DNA of 64,000 nt, from NCBI RefSeq assembly GCF_021390575.1, contig NZ_JAJEJQ010000003.1:240001-304000 (forward strand), in the 5' to 3' direction. The notes beneath the pieces were generated by a model. It saw nothing but the letters and a program-made list of their open reading frames with translations, made no database searches and was not told the origin of the DNA. Position numbers and translations under genes: made by a program. The stretch is from Paraburkholderia adhaesiva (GTDB lineage Bacteria > Pseudomonadota > Gammaproteobacteria > Burkholderiales > Burkholderiaceae). Positions 25,336-35,064 of the stretch are shown in pieces; position 1 is the first letter of the stretch; every line of letters starts with the position of its first letter.

Positions 25336-26892
25336 ATGCTTAACAACCTCACCATTCGCGGTGGCCTGACGCTGGTCATCAGCGTTTTCGTTGCGTTTCT
25401 GCTTACCGTGATCGGCGTCGGCTACGGTGCGCTCAAGCTCACGAGTAGCGGGCTGGAGGACGTCCGGCACCGTGCGTCCACGCTGGAGGAACTGAGGGGC
25501 AGCTCTGAACAGCTTCTTCAGGTGCGGCTGGCGCTCAGCAGTTACGAGACGCTCTTCAGCGCCGGCAAGCAGAACGACGGGCTACTTCCGGCGGCGCACG
25601 CGGTGCTGGAAGAATCCACGGCTGCGTTCCGCCGTTACGCAAATGGACCTTTTGCCAGCGACGAGGAAAGGCAGCTCGCGCAGGCCGTCGAGCAGGCACG
25701 CGCCGCGCTCGTCGACCGCGCGATCGAACCAGAATTCAAGGCGCTCAAGGACTACGACTTCAACACCTTCCACACTATCCAGGGCGAAACGGCGAGCACC
25801 TACTACGCGGCCTACGCGAAGGCGTTCGACGCGCTCAACCAGTTGCAGACCATCGAAAGTCAACGTCAGGCCGAAACATCGGAGCAGCGCTTGCGCACCT
25901 CGACGCTGCTGTTCGGCGCGATCGGCGCAATTGGCGTCATGGTCGGGGTGATGGCGCGAGCAGGCGTGTCAGCGGCGGTGGTCAATCCAGTGAACCGGAC
26001 GATCTCCCACTTTCGCAGCATCGCTGCGGGTGACCTGACGATCTCAGTCGGGTCACGCTCGCGCAATGAAATGGGCCAGCTGCTGTCGGCGCTCACGCAG
26101 ATGCGCGACGGTCTGGTGGATACGGTGTCGAAGGTGCGCGGCAGCACGGACGCGATCACCACTGGCGCGAACGAGATTGCCGCGGGCAATGCCGATCTCT
26201 CTAGCCGTACCGAGCAGCAAGCCGCGGCGCTTCAGCAGACGGCGGCGAGCATGGAACAGCTATCCGCGACGGTGAAGCAGAACACCGACAACGCGAAACA
26301 GGCGAGCCGCCTCGCGCAGGGCGCGCTGGAGACGGTGACGCGCGGCGGCAACGTCGTGACTCGCGTGACAGAGACAATGGACGGCATCACGGAGTCGTCG
26401 CGCAAGGTCACGGAGATCATCGGCATGATCGAAGGCATCGCTTTCCAGACCAACATCCTTGCCTTGAACGCCGCGGTCGAGGCGGCCCGTGCGGGTGAGC
26501 AGGGGCGCGGCTTCGCGGTGGTCGCATCGGAAGTGCGCAGCCTCGCGCAGCGCTCGGGCGCGGCTGCGAAGGAAATCAAGGAACTGATCGGCGACTCGGC
26601 CGCGAAGGTGGAACAGGGCGCGTCGCTCGTAGGGGAAGCGCGCAGGACGATGCTGGAGGCGATGGAGTCGGTGGGCCAGGTAAGCGGCATCATGAGCGAG
26701 ATCGAAGCCGCCGCGCTGGAACAAAGCACTGGCATCGATGAGGTCAACAAGGCGATCAGCCAGATCGATGAAGTCACGCAGCACAATGCCGCGCTCGTCG
26801 AAGAAGCCGCGATGGCAGCGAAATCGTTGGAAGCGCAGGCGGATGTTCTGCGGGGTGCGGTGGCGGTGTTCCGTATCGATCAGGATCGCTAA
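25336..26892 (+). CDS. Methyl-accepting chemotaxis protein
   Basis: A 518-residue transmembrane chemoreceptor. TM1 is about 12-34, a periplasmic four-helix-bundle-type sensor follows (about 35-188), TM2 is about 190-214, then a HAMP domain and the cytoplasmic signalling coiled coil. The hairpin tip GMIEGIAFQTNILALNAAVEAARAGEQ is nearly invariant (given here only in part as IAFQTNILALNAAVEAARAG). The C-terminus lacks a CheR-binding pentapeptide. Start ATG 25336 with cggag upstream. It is monocistronic; ligand unknown. Confidence 0.95.
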   Translation: MLNNLTIRGGLTLVISVFVAFLLTVIGVGYGALKLTSSGLEDVRHRASTLEELRGSSEQLLQVRLALSSYETLFSAGKQNDGLLPAAHAVLEESTAAFRRYANGPFASDEERQLAQAVEQARAALVDRAIEPEFKALKDYDFNTFHTIQGETASTYYAAYAKAFDALNQLQTIESQRQAETSEQRLRTSTLLFGAIGAIGVMVGVMARAGVSAAVVNPVNRTISHFRSIAAGDLTISVGSRSRNEMGQLLSALTQMRDGLVDTVSKVRGSTDAITTGANEIAAGNADLSSRTEQQAAALQQTAASMEQLSATVKQNTDNAKQASRLAQGALETVTRGGNVVTRVTETMDGITESSRKVTEIIGMIEGIAFQTNILALNAAVEAARAGEQGRGFAVVASEVRSLAQRSGAAAKEIKELIGDSAAKVEQGASLVGEARRTMLEAMESVGQVSGIMSEIEAAALEQSTGIDEVNKAISQIDEVTQHNAALVEEAAMAAKSLEAQADVLRGAVAVFRIDQDR

Positions 26893-27193
26893 TCAGCGGA
26901 CGCAGCGCAAAACGGAAGTTCGACGGCGGGTGGGCCTCAATATGGCCATCCGACTGCGGGCGGCCGCCTCGCTCTGGCAATCCGCTAGTTCCGTCCCGTT
27001 TTGGACAGCGCGTTCGATTTCGACGGCGCTCTCGCGTCGTCGCGGGACGGGCCAGGCGTTTGTGATTCCCCGGCGAAGTGCTGCGTCGTTTCGAAGCTAA
27101 CGGTCCAACCCGCGCCACCCTACCTGCCGAGCGGCGGCACGCTTTAGGCCATGCGTTGGCACCGTCGAGCAGAAAGAGGGCGAACGTATGCGT
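26893..27193. other. Intergenic region between chemoreceptor and chloride channel genes
   Basis: About 300 bases between convergent genes. No gene, and no hairpin with a U-tract, was found. Confidence 0.4.
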
Positions 27194-28981
27194 TCACCCC
27201 GCTTTATGCACGGGAGGAAACCTTCGCTTGCCGTTGCCGATGCGAATACGACGAAACCGCTCCTTCTTGTGCTCTTCCTCGAAGTGGGTCAGCGAGAGCT
27301 TGACCAGATCGCTGCGCGAGACAATGCCGACGAGGCGCATCGTCGTGCGGTCGGTGACGACAGGGAGTCGTTCGAGGCCATGGATTGCGAGCCGCGTGGC
27401 GATCTGGCGGCACGTCTCCTCGGGCATCGCGACGTCAGGCACGCGGGACGCGAGCAGCGCGCCGAGCGTCTTGTCGGCGCCATCGCCACGCAGGTTTTCG
27501 AGCGCCGCACGATCCACCACGCCAAGCACCGCGCCGTCACGCACGACAGGCCACGCGCGTCGCGTCTGCGCTGCGCCGAAGCGGGTCGCGAGGGCATCGC
27601 CCACGCTGGTGTCGGCGTCGATCGTCTCGACGTCGTGCGACATCACCTCATCGACATAGTGACGTTCGAGCGGATCGACGCCGTACTCGCGATAGATGTG
27701 ATACCCACGGCGCGCGATCTTCTCGGTCATGATCGAGCGCTTCATGACGACGGTGGCAAAGCCATGCGCGATCAGCGTGGCCCCAAGCAGCGGAAGCAGC
27801 GCGTTGCTGTCATGCGTGAGTCCGAACGCGAAGACGATAGCCGTGAGCGGCGCGCCAAGCGTTGCGCCGAGCGTCGCCGCCATGCAGACGAGCGGCCACA
27901 GCGCGGGATCGGCGCCGGGCAACACGTGACCGAGCACGGCGCCGAGTCCTGCGCCGAGCATCAGGAGCGGCGCGAGCACACCGCCCGACGTGCCGGAACC
28001 AAGCGCGACGACCCAGATGATGGCCTTCACGACGAGGATGCCGATCGCAACCTGCCAGACGATGTGCAGATTCAGCAGATCGCCGATGACGTCATAGCCG
28101 ACGCCGAGCGCACGCGGCTCGAAGAATCCACCGATGCCGACGACGAGGCCGCCGAGCGCTGGCCACCAGCTCCAGTGAACAGGCAGGCGTCCGAATAAAT
28201 CTTCGACCTTGTAGAGCGCGGCTGACAACCCCGACGCCAGCGCGCCGGACAACAGCCCTGCGATAACGCACGACCCGAGCGCAAGCGCATGGGGCGGCGG
28301 AGTTTGAAGTGCGAACAGCGGTTCGACGCCGAAGAACGCGGCGCGCGCGAATCCCGCGACAGCGCACGCGAGCGCGACGGGCAGGAAGCTGCGGGGCCGC
28401 CATTCGAACAGCAGCAGTTCGACGGCGAGCAGCACGGCGGCGACGGGCGTGCCGAACACGGCGGTCATGCCGGCGGTCGCGCCTGCGACGAGCAGCGTTT
28501 TGCGTTCGGCAGAGGTGAGCTTCACGCACTGCGCGAGCAGCGAGCCCAGCGCGCCACCCGTCATGATGATCGGACCTTCCGCACCGAATGGCCCACCGCT
28601 GCCGATCGCGATGCCTGACGAAAGCGGCTTGAGCACGGCCACTTTCGGCGACATGCGGCTCTTGCCGAACAGGATCGCTTCGATGGCTTCGGGGATGCCG
28701 TGACCGCGAATGCGCTCGGAACCGAAGCGCGCGATCATGCCGACGATCAGCCCGCCGAGGGCGGGAATCAGGATCACCCATGGGCCGAGCGTGTTGAGCG
28801 CGGGCGAATGATCGGCGAATGAAAAGCGGCCGAAGAAAAACAGATTCGTGAAGAGATGAATCAAGCTCAGCAGCGCGAAGGCGGCGAGCGTCGCGATGAC
28901 GCCGATCACCGCCGCCAGCGCGGCGACACCCGGGAGGCGCTTGTTGGCGGAAAAATCGCGCTTGTGGGAATCGGCGTGCAT
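27194..28981 (-). CDS. CLC-family chloride channel/antiporter with CBS domains
   Basis: A 595-residue protein. The first about 430 residues form the CLC membrane domain: GSGGPFGAEGPI holds the gating glutamate, and GSGTSGGVLAPLLMLGAGLG matches the conserved C-terminal filter region. Two CBS domains follow (VDEVMSHDVETIDADTSV, then LERLPVVTDRTTMRLVGIVSRSDL), which usually bind adenine nucleotides and regulate gating. Start ATG 28981, 5 nt after the MarR gene stop, so the two form an operon. Regulation by that MarR protein is likely from the operator at 29437. Whether it is a channel or a H+/Cl- exchanger cannot be settled here. Confidence 0.93.
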   Translation of the reverse strand: MHADSHKRDFSANKRLPGVAALAAVIGVIATLAAFALLSLIHLFTNLFFFGRFSFADHSPALNTLGPWVILIPALGGLIVGMIARFGSERIRGHGIPEAIEAILFGKSRMSPKVAVLKPLSSGIAIGSGGPFGAEGPIIMTGGALGSLLAQCVKLTSAERKTLLVAGATAGMTAVFGTPVAAVLLAVELLLFEWRPRSFLPVALACAVAGFARAAFFGVEPLFALQTPPPHALALGSCVIAGLLSGALASGLSAALYKVEDLFGRLPVHWSWWPALGGLVVGIGGFFEPRALGVGYDVIGDLLNLHIVWQVAIGILVVKAIIWVVALGSGTSGGVLAPLLMLGAGLGAVLGHVLPGADPALWPLVCMAATLGATLGAPLTAIVFAFGLTHDSNALLPLLGATLIAHGFATVVMKRSIMTEKIARRGYHIYREYGVDPLERHYVDEVMSHDVETIDADTSVGDALATRFGAAQTRRAWPVVRDGAVLGVVDRAALENLRGDGADKTLGALLASRVPDVAMPEETCRQIATRLAIHGLERLPVVTDRTTMRLVGIVSRSDLVKLSLTHFEEEHKKERFRRIRIGNGKRRFPPVHKAG

Positions 28982-28986
28982 GGCAG

Positions 28987-29430
28987 TCAAAGGTCGATTT
29001 GCGGAACCGTGAAGGCGCTGTCGAGCGAGCGCAGTTCGGCGCGATGGAGTTCGGCGAGTCGCGCGAGCAGTTTTTCGCCGTCGGGGAGGAGGTGGACTTC
29101 GACCTGGCGGCGATCGCGTTCGCTGGCGCGGCGCTCGACGAGGCCGAGCACCTCGCAGCGCGATACGAGCGCCACGACGCCGTGATGCTGCGACTGCAAC
29201 CGCTCGGCCAGTTCGCCGATGGTGGCCCATTCGCGCTCCGGATATCCCTTGACGTGAAGAAGCAGGAGATACTGGAGCGGCGTGATACCTTCGGCCTGTG
29301 CCGCGCGCTCGGAGAAGCGCTCGAAGCGCCGCATCTGGTAGCGGAACGCAGACAGTTGCTCGTAATCGCTCTTGGCGAGCGCACGCGTGCCTCTTTTCAT
29401 CAGATCATCCGGTGGGACAGGGAAGCTCAT
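28987..29430 (-). CDS. MarR-family transcriptional regulator
   Basis: A 147-residue winged-helix repressor of MarR type. Typical elements are ITPLQYLLLLHVKG (helix 2), WATIGELAERLQSQHHGVVALVSRCEVLGLVER (recognition helix region) and the wing RDRRQVEVHLLPDGEKLL. It is first in an operon with the CLC gene. A near-palindromic site at 29437-29453 lies just before its start codon, suggesting autoregulation. The same site recurs before the HPP-CBS gene. Confidence 0.92.
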   Translation of the reverse strand: MSFPVPPDDLMKRGTRALAKSDYEQLSAFRYQMRRFERFSERAAQAEGITPLQYLLLLHVKGYPEREWATIGELAERLQSQHHGVVALVSRCEVLGLVERRASERDRRQVEVHLLPDGEKLLARLAELHRAELRSLDSAFTVPQIDL

Positions 29431-29436
29431 AAATGT

Positions 29437-29453
29437 ATCACAATATGATATAT
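29437..29453. promoter_or_regulatory. MarR-type operator copy 1 (before marR-clc)
   Basis: The sequence atcacaatatgatatat contains the inverted repeat tatca-caata-tgata (29436-29450), 7 bp before the MarR start codon. It differs from the copy at 30749-30765 at only three positions. Confidence 0.65.
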
Positions 29454-29511
29454 TGTTGCGTGCGAAGGCAATGGCGATAGCGCTTGTAGCGCTTACATAA
29501 GGTTGCTCAAA

Positions 29512-30666
29512 TCAGGCGGCGAGCGGTAGTTCGCTTTGCGACTGCCGGTAGAGACCTGAAATCAGGTCCGCCTGAGTGACGATGCCCGCGAGACGCTTGT
29601 GCGCGTCGACGACCGGAACGTGGTGGTGGCCGCGGCCCGCGAAGATCGCCAGCAGATCCGCGATCGGCGTTGTCGTCGCGACCGTGCGAACGGGCGCACT
29701 CATCAGCGTATGCACGGGCTCGTCCATTCCCGTCAGCGGCGCGAGCCAGCGCGCAGCGCGCGCGGCCAGGCGACGGCCCGGATGCGCATTGCGTTCGCCG
29801 TCCGCGAGATTGGCGCGCGTGACGATGCCCTTCACATTACGCTGCGCATCGACCACGGGCAGCGCCTTGATATCGTGTCGCCGCAGCAGGCGGCGTGCCT
29901 CACGCACGGTTGTATCGGGCGAGATGCTGATGACGTCGTGCGTCATCACTTCGGCGCAGGTCAGCTCGCCGAAAGTGCGTGCATATGCACGGATTTCCGC
30001 TTCACGCAGAACCGCTTCGAGATCCCGAGGATCGACGTCGAGCATTTCATCTCGCCCGCGCAGCACCGCCTCCAGGTCGTCACGTGAAAAGCCGCGCTGC
30101 GCGGGCGCATTGCGATCCGCCGGTTTGACGGCCACATGCGGATAACGGTGCCCCGTCGCGGCGTGATAGACGAGCGCCGAGCCCAACAGCACTGCGGACT
30201 GGAGCGCGACGGGCTCGAACACGAATTCGTATCCGAGCGCGCGCACCGCAGGGCCGCCGAGCACGGCCGTAAGCGCAACCGCGCCTGAGGGCGGGTGAAC
30301 ACAGCGCAACGCGAACATTCCCGCAATCGCGAGCGCGATGGCGACCGCTGCTGCCTCGACGGGATCGTGAATCAGAAGCGCGCAGGTCACGCCCACCGTC
30401 GAAGAAACAAGGTTGCCGCCGATGATCGACCACGGCTGCGCGAGCGGGCTTGCCGGCACGGCGAACAGGAGTACCGCGGAGGCGCCCATCGGCGCGATCA
30501 GGAACGGCACAGTCGCATCCGTGCCGAGCAGCCAGTGCGCAAGCAAGCCCGTTAGCGCGATACCGAACAGCGCGCCGCCGCTCGAGCGCGCGCGCTCGCG
30601 CCAGCTGATGGAAATACGGGCGGGGGCGAATCCGGCGAGCCAACGGGTAAGGTTCAGACGTGACAC
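29512..30666 (-). CDS. HPP-family membrane protein with two CBS domains
   Basis: About 384 residues from GTG 30666. The N-terminal half is the HPP domain with four predicted membrane helices and the namesake CVHPPSGAVALTAVLGG. The C-terminal half has two CBS motifs (CAEVMTHDVISISPDTTV and DLLAIFAGRGHHHVPVVDAH). HPP proteins have been linked to nitrite transport in plastids and cyanobacteria; the substrate here is unknown. No start codon has a strong ribosome site: GTG 30666 has agaaag nearby, and TTG 30726 is possible. An operator like that of the MarR operon lies upstream at 30749. Confidence 0.85.
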   Translation of the reverse strand: MSRLNLTRWLAGFAPARISISWRERARSSGGALFGIALTGLLAHWLLGTDATVPFLIAPMGASAVLLFAVPASPLAQPWSIIGGNLVSSTVGVTCALLIHDPVEAAAVAIALAIAGMFALRCVHPPSGAVALTAVLGGPAVRALGYEFVFEPVALQSAVLLGSALVYHAATGHRYPHVAVKPADRNAPAQRGFSRDDLEAVLRGRDEMLDVDPRDLEAVLREAEIRAYARTFGELTCAEVMTHDVISISPDTTVREARRLLRRHDIKALPVVDAQRNVKGIVTRANLADGERNAHPGRRLAARAARWLAPLTGMDEPVHTLMSAPVRTVATTTPIADLLAIFAGRGHHHVPVVDAHKRLAGIVTQADLISGLYRQSQSELPLAA

Positions 30667-30748
30667 GATCGAAAGCTTTCTGGAAGGAGCGAAACGGCGT
30701 CCCGGTTTTGTATGAGGAGGCGGCAAAAAGCCGCAAGCCGCGAATTAT

Positions 30749-30765
30749 ATCGCAACGTGATATAT
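30749..30765. promoter_or_regulatory. MarR-type operator copy 2 (before HPP-CBS gene)
   Basis: The sequence atcgcaacgtgatatat matches the site before the MarR gene at 14 of 17 positions, in the same orientation relative to the leftward gene. It contains the dyad atatc, 7 nt, gatat. Confidence 0.6.
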
Positions 30766-30978
30766 ATCGCAGCGGTCCTCACGGAAACAGCGCTGCTCGC
30801 GCGGAGAACGCATCAAGTCACGCCGGGTGCGTCAAGAAGCCGCAATTACTGCCGATATCACAAAGAGAAGGCCTGCGGATGTGAATACGTCCTCAGCCCG
30901 GTCCGGCAATCCGGACACCAACGCTTGCATTAAAAAAGCGCGCGATGGCGCGGATTTGCCGTTACATCAGGAGAAAGC

Positions 30979-33255
30979 GTGGGGATGAGCTATTCCTGGA
31001 AGATCGGAGGCATGGGCGGGGCGCCAGTGGGTGGCGCCGGTCACCGGGCCGGTTCGGCGGAGGATGCGTTCGCCTTCGAGCGCGACGTGCTGAAGCTCAT
31101 CACACGCGGCATGCCTATGCCCGAACTGCTGGCGGAACTGTGCCGCCATGCCGAGCGATTGCTGGGTGACGGCGCAATCTGTTCGATTCTGCTGCTCGAC
31201 GCTGACGGGCAGCACATCCGTCTCGGCAGCGCCCCTTCGCTTCCGGACTACTATCGCCGCAATGTGGACGGGACGCCTGTTGGTCCGCACAGCACGCCGT
31301 CGGGCACGGCGATCTACGAGAACAGGACGGTGGCCGTCGAAGACCTGCTCGCCGATCCTGCGTGGGCCGCCTTTGCGCATGGCGCCGCGAAGAGCGGCGT
31401 GTGCGCGTGCTGGACGACGCCGCTCGAAAATGACGCCGGCGGCGTAATGGGCGCGCTGGCGGTGTATCGGGGCGTGCCGTGGCGGCCAGACGCGGCGACC
31501 GAGAGACTGTTGCGCGAAATCGGGCTGAGCGTCGCGGCGCTGGTCAATCAGGCGAACATCGCGCAACGCCTCGCCGAGAGCGAAGAGCATTACCGGCTCG
31601 TAGTCGATCACCTGAACGAAGGCATCGTCGTGCAATCGCGCGACAACACCATCCTCGCGTGCAACCGTAGCGCGCGCCGCATTCTGCGCTTGCCGGACGA
31701 CGTGATCGGCCAGAGCATCCTCACCGTGATTCCGCGTGTGCTCGACGAAGATGGGCAGCCCATGAGCCTGCCGCGTCGTCCCAGCATGCTTGCGCAGAGC
31801 GCCGGAAAGTCCATCATCGGGCGCACGACGGGGCTGGAACTCGCGAACGGCGAGATCGTCTGGGTCAGCGAGAACGTGCTGCCCATCTTCCGGCCCGGCG
31901 AAACCGAGGCGTCGTCGGTCGTGGTGTCGTTCACCGACATCGGCGCGGTGCGCGAGGCACAGCAACAGCTCCTCTACCTGGCGACGCGCGATCCGCTGAC
32001 CGGTCTCTACAATCGCACCTGGCTCGCCGACCGCATGCGCGAATTGCTCGAAAGCGAGGATGGAACGACCTGCCCCGCGCTGCTGTTCGTCGATCTGGAC
32101 GGTTTCAAGAAGGTGAACGACACAGGTGGCCACGAGGCAGGCGACACGCTGTTGCGCGCAGTCGCGGCGCGGCTCACGCAATGTGTGCGCGATGCCGGCA
32201 CGTTAGCGCGCGTGGGCGGCGACGAATTCGTGATCGCGGTGCGCCGGCACGAGGGCGGCAGCGAGCTGATCGCGCTTGCGCAGCAGGTGCTCGACGCCAT
32301 CGCCGTGCCATTCAAAGTGGCGGACAACGAGTATTACCTCGGGGCATCGATCGGCATCAGCCGCTATCCCGACGACGGCACGGACGCTGCCGCGCTCATG
32401 CGCAACGCCGATTCTGCGATGTACGTTGCCAAGCAGCGCGGCACCAACCAGTTCCAGTTCTTCACGGCCGAACTGCGGCAGCGTCTGGAGCGCCGCTACC
32501 TGCTGGAGCAGTTGCTGCGGCGCGCGCTCGCGTCGGGGGAATTGCGGCTCGTGTACCAGCCGATCGTCGACGGCAAGACGGGCAGCACGATCGGCGCCGA
32601 AGCGCTGCTGCGCTGGGAGAGTGGCGAACTGGGCCCGGTCCGGCCCGCCGAATTTATTCCGATCGCCGAGGACACGGGCATGATCATCGGCATCGGCCAA
32701 TGGGTACTCGAGCACGCCTGCCGGCAGGCCGCGCAGTGGCGCCGCCTGATCGCACCGGACTTCGTGATGGCCGTGAACCTGTCGCCGCGGCAATTCACCG
32801 AAGGACTCGTCGAGCAGATCGAACGCTGTCTGACGCAGGCCGGGCTCGATCCTTCCGGTCTCGAACTCGAAATTACGGAAGGACTGCTGATGAATGACAG
32901 CCAGTCCGTCCTGCCGATGCTGCGCGCGATCAGCGATCTCGGCGTGCGGATTTCGGTGGATGATTTCGGAACCGGGTACTCGTCGCTCTCTTATCTGAAG
33001 CGCTTTCCGCTTCATCATCTCAAGGTCGATCGCTCGTTCGTCATGGGCCTGCCCGATAACCGCGACTCGGCGGCAATCACGCAGGCCGTGGTCGCGATGG
33101 CGCATTCGCTCGGGATGCATGTCACAGCCGAAGGCGTGGAAACGCCCGAACAGTCTTCGTTCCTCAAATCGCTCGGCTGCGAGCGTCAGCAGGGCTATCT
33201 GTTCGGACGGCCGGTTGCCGCTTCGGTCTACGCGAGCAAGCTGAGCGGCGCCTGA
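30979..33255 (+). CDS. GAF-PAS-GGDEF-EAL cyclic-di-GMP protein
   Basis: A 758-residue cytoplasmic signalling protein with no membrane segment. An N-terminal GAF domain (about 30-195) is followed by a PAS domain (about 210-325; HYRLVVDHLNEGIVVQ), a GGDEF domain with intact active site RVGGDEFVIA, and an EAL domain with AEALLRWES, LEITEG, DDFGTGYSSLSYL, KVDRSFV and AEGVET. Both catalytic sites look complete, so it could make and break c-di-GMP. It starts at GTG 30979 with caggag upstream; ATG 30985 is an alternative. It is divergent from the HPP-CBS gene. Confidence 0.94.
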   Translation: MGMSYSWKIGGMGGAPVGGAGHRAGSAEDAFAFERDVLKLITRGMPMPELLAELCRHAERLLGDGAICSILLLDADGQHIRLGSAPSLPDYYRRNVDGTPVGPHSTPSGTAIYENRTVAVEDLLADPAWAAFAHGAAKSGVCACWTTPLENDAGGVMGALAVYRGVPWRPDAATERLLREIGLSVAALVNQANIAQRLAESEEHYRLVVDHLNEGIVVQSRDNTILACNRSARRILRLPDDVIGQSILTVIPRVLDEDGQPMSLPRRPSMLAQSAGKSIIGRTTGLELANGEIVWVSENVLPIFRPGETEASSVVVSFTDIGAVREAQQQLLYLATRDPLTGLYNRTWLADRMRELLESEDGTTCPALLFVDLDGFKKVNDTGGHEAGDTLLRAVAARLTQCVRDAGTLARVGGDEFVIAVRRHEGGSELIALAQQVLDAIAVPFKVADNEYYLGASIGISRYPDDGTDAAALMRNADSAMYVAKQRGTNQFQFFTAELRQRLERRYLLEQLLRRALASGELRLVYQPIVDGKTGSTIGAEALLRWESGELGPVRPAEFIPIAEDTGMIIGIGQWVLEHACRQAAQWRRLIAPDFVMAVNLSPRQFTEGLVEQIERCLTQAGLDPSGLELEITEGLLMNDSQSVLPMLRAISDLGVRISVDDFGTGYSSLSYLKRFPLHHLKVDRSFVMGLPDNRDSAAITQAVVAMAHSLGMHVTAEGVETPEQSSFLKSLGCERQQGYLFGRPVAASVYASKLSGA

Positions 33256-33265
33256 GGATGCGCGT

Positions 33266-33309
33266 GAGCCGCGCGGGCGTCCGGTCGTGCCGGACTCGCG
33301 TGCGGCTCA
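33266..33309. terminator. Nested inverted repeat between convergent genes
   Basis: Outer arms tgagccgc/gcggctca (8 bp) enclose an inner hairpin gtccgg-tcgtg-ccggac (33279-33295). It lies between the GGDEF-EAL gene end and the convergent lipoprotein gene end. No T-run is present, so it is a possible weak bidirectional terminator only. Confidence 0.45.
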
Positions 33310-33317
33310 GGCGTGGC

Positions 33318-33914
33318 TCAGCTGTGCGGTTGCACCTGATGGTTCTCGTCGGCTGTGCGGTTTGCGGCGGGCGCTGGCTTGCCGGACGGCGGCTGGTGCG
33401 GCTGATGTGCCTGCTGCGTCGGCTGCGCCTGGCGCGCCTGCGATGGCTGATGCTTCGCGGGCTGGTGTGCCAGTTGTGCCGGGCGGGCCGGCGGCGCCGG
33501 CGGGGCGCGCCTTGTGGGCGGCGGCGCCATCTGCACCTTCTGCATCGGCAAATGACCTTCGTGATGCGCCATGACGAGCCGCAAATTCGCGCGCCGGTGC
33601 ATGACCTCGCCACGCAGATCGCCATGGCCGTAGAAGTGACGATAGCGCCGGCCATCGTGGCCGAGATACCAGATATACGTGTTGCCGCCTGCAAAGACGA
33701 TGTCGCTGTCGAGGGCGATCGAAATATACGCGTCGTGAGGCTCGGGCACGTAGACCGGCTCCGCGACGACAACCGCCGGCCGCGGCGGTGGCGGCGGTGC
33801 GGCGACGACCGCGTTGGCCCGGACAGGGGGGGCAGTGACGCGGTTGTCGCTGATGCAGCCGCTCAGCAGCAGCGTGGTGGCCAGGGCACTGAGGGCGAGC
33901 GTTTTACGGTTCAA
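33318..33914 (-). CDS. Small lipoprotein with Pro/Gln/His-rich tail
   Basis: A 198-residue lipoprotein. The start is TTG 33914 because ggag lies 6 nt upstream and it gives a textbook signal MNRKTLALSALATTLLLSGC (lipidated Cys20). The mature part has a proline run, then a compact central block with YISIALDSDIVFAGG and TYIWYLGHDGRRYRHFYGHGDLRGEV, also seen in short periplasmic proteins of related bacteria. The tail (about 130-198) is low-complexity, rich in P, Q, A and H. Function unknown. Confidence 0.7.
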   Translation of the reverse strand: MNRKTLALSALATTLLLSGCISDNRVTAPPVRANAVVAAPPPPPRPAVVVAEPVYVPEPHDAYISIALDSDIVFAGGNTYIWYLGHDGRRYRHFYGHGDLRGEVMHRRANLRLVMAHHEGHLPMQKVQMAPPPTRRAPPAPPARPAQLAHQPAKHQPSQARQAQPTQQAHQPHQPPSGKPAPAANRTADENHQVQPHS

Positions 33915-34391
33915 GCAAGACTCCGTCACGATGGTGGATACCTCAGCACGTTTACGGCACGTTCGTGCGGCTGCTTGAGAATGGGGTCTCGCGCGATGGG
34001 CTGACGCGGGTGTCGCGGCTGGCCAGGCGTCGGGTTTTGTAGATTTTGCAGACCCTGCGAAGTGGCGAGACGGCGCTTCAGGCGCTTTCCAGTGTGGTAC
34101 GGGCCTTGCTTCTCGTTGACGTGCTTCTGCGCGTCGCACGCATCGCGGGGCGGCGCCGAAGCAACGGATACACCTTCTTTTCCCCGCGATACCACTGAAA
34201 CGGCGGCGCATGACCGCACGGGTCTGTTCGACTGAGCGGTGGCGCCGATACGTGTGCGCCGCGGCCGGTGCAGTGGACCTACCTCGCCCGGCCTGAACTT
34301 ATAGACTGAAGGGTATCCGGCACACTCGCGCGGGTGCGGTAGCCGTATGCAAATCGGCGCGCGACCGCACGATTCACCTTTTGAGACCTCG
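33915..34391. other. Intergenic region between lipoprotein and mlaC-like genes
   Basis: About 480 bases between divergent genes. It should carry both promoters; tatagact near 34301 could be a -10 for the rightward gene. No gene was recognised. Confidence 0.35.
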
Positions 34392-35021
34392 ATGAAAAGG
34401 CTATTCCTGTTTATCGCGCTGCTCGCAGGGCTGGCGCCGGGTGTGAGCGCGTTTGCGCAGACCGCCGTCGACCAGTCGGATCCGCAGGCGCTCATCAAGA
34501 CCGCGACCCAGCAGGTGCTGGACGAAGTGCGCACAAAGTCGATCGCACCGGACGACATTGCGCGCATCCGCAGCATTGTCGACCAGCACATCCTCCCTTA
34601 CGTCGATTTCAAACGCACCACGCAGCTCGCCATGGGCCGTCACTGGCGTACGGCCACGCCTGAGCAGCAACAGAGAATCGAGACGGAGTTCCAGTCGCTG
34701 CTGATCCACCTGTATTCCGGTGCACTGGCGCAACTGAAGCCGGATCAGCAGATCGAGTATCTGCCGATGCGCTCGTCACCCGACGACACCGATGCCGTCG
34801 TGCGCACGCTTGCGCAGACGAGCGGCAACCCAGTCGAGATCGACTATCGTCTATACAAGACGCCACAGGGCTGGCGCCTTTACGACCTGAATGTGCTGGG
34901 TGCGTGGCTCATCCAGACCTACCGGGAGCAGTTCAACGTACAGATCCAGCAGGGCGGCATCGATGGCCTGATCCAGTTCCTCACCGCGCGAAACCAGGAG
35001 ATCACCTCGGGCAAATCGTGA
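34392..35021 (+). CDS. MlaC/Ttg2D-family periplasmic phospholipid-binding protein
   Basis: A 209-residue protein with a signal peptide ending near SAFA-QTAV (about residue 22). The MlaC family pattern is clear: DPQALIKTATQQVLDEV, VDQHILPYVDFKRTTQLAMGRHWR, FQSLLIHLYSGAL, and VEIDYRLYKTPQGWRLYDLNVLGAWLIQTYR. MlaC shuttles phospholipids between the outer-membrane MlaA complex and the inner-membrane MlaFEDB transporter. No mlaFEDB genes are adjacent, so this is an orphan copy. Start ATG 34392. Confidence 0.92.
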   Translation: MKRLFLFIALLAGLAPGVSAFAQTAVDQSDPQALIKTATQQVLDEVRTKSIAPDDIARIRSIVDQHILPYVDFKRTTQLAMGRHWRTATPEQQQRIETEFQSLLIHLYSGALAQLKPDQQIEYLPMRSSPDDTDAVVRTLAQTSGNPVEIDYRLYKTPQGWRLYDLNVLGAWLIQTYREQFNVQIQQGGIDGLIQFLTARNQEITSGKS

Positions 35022-35064
35022 GGAAGGCCGTGTGCCGTCCCTGCGCCGCTAGCCCGATCGACTC

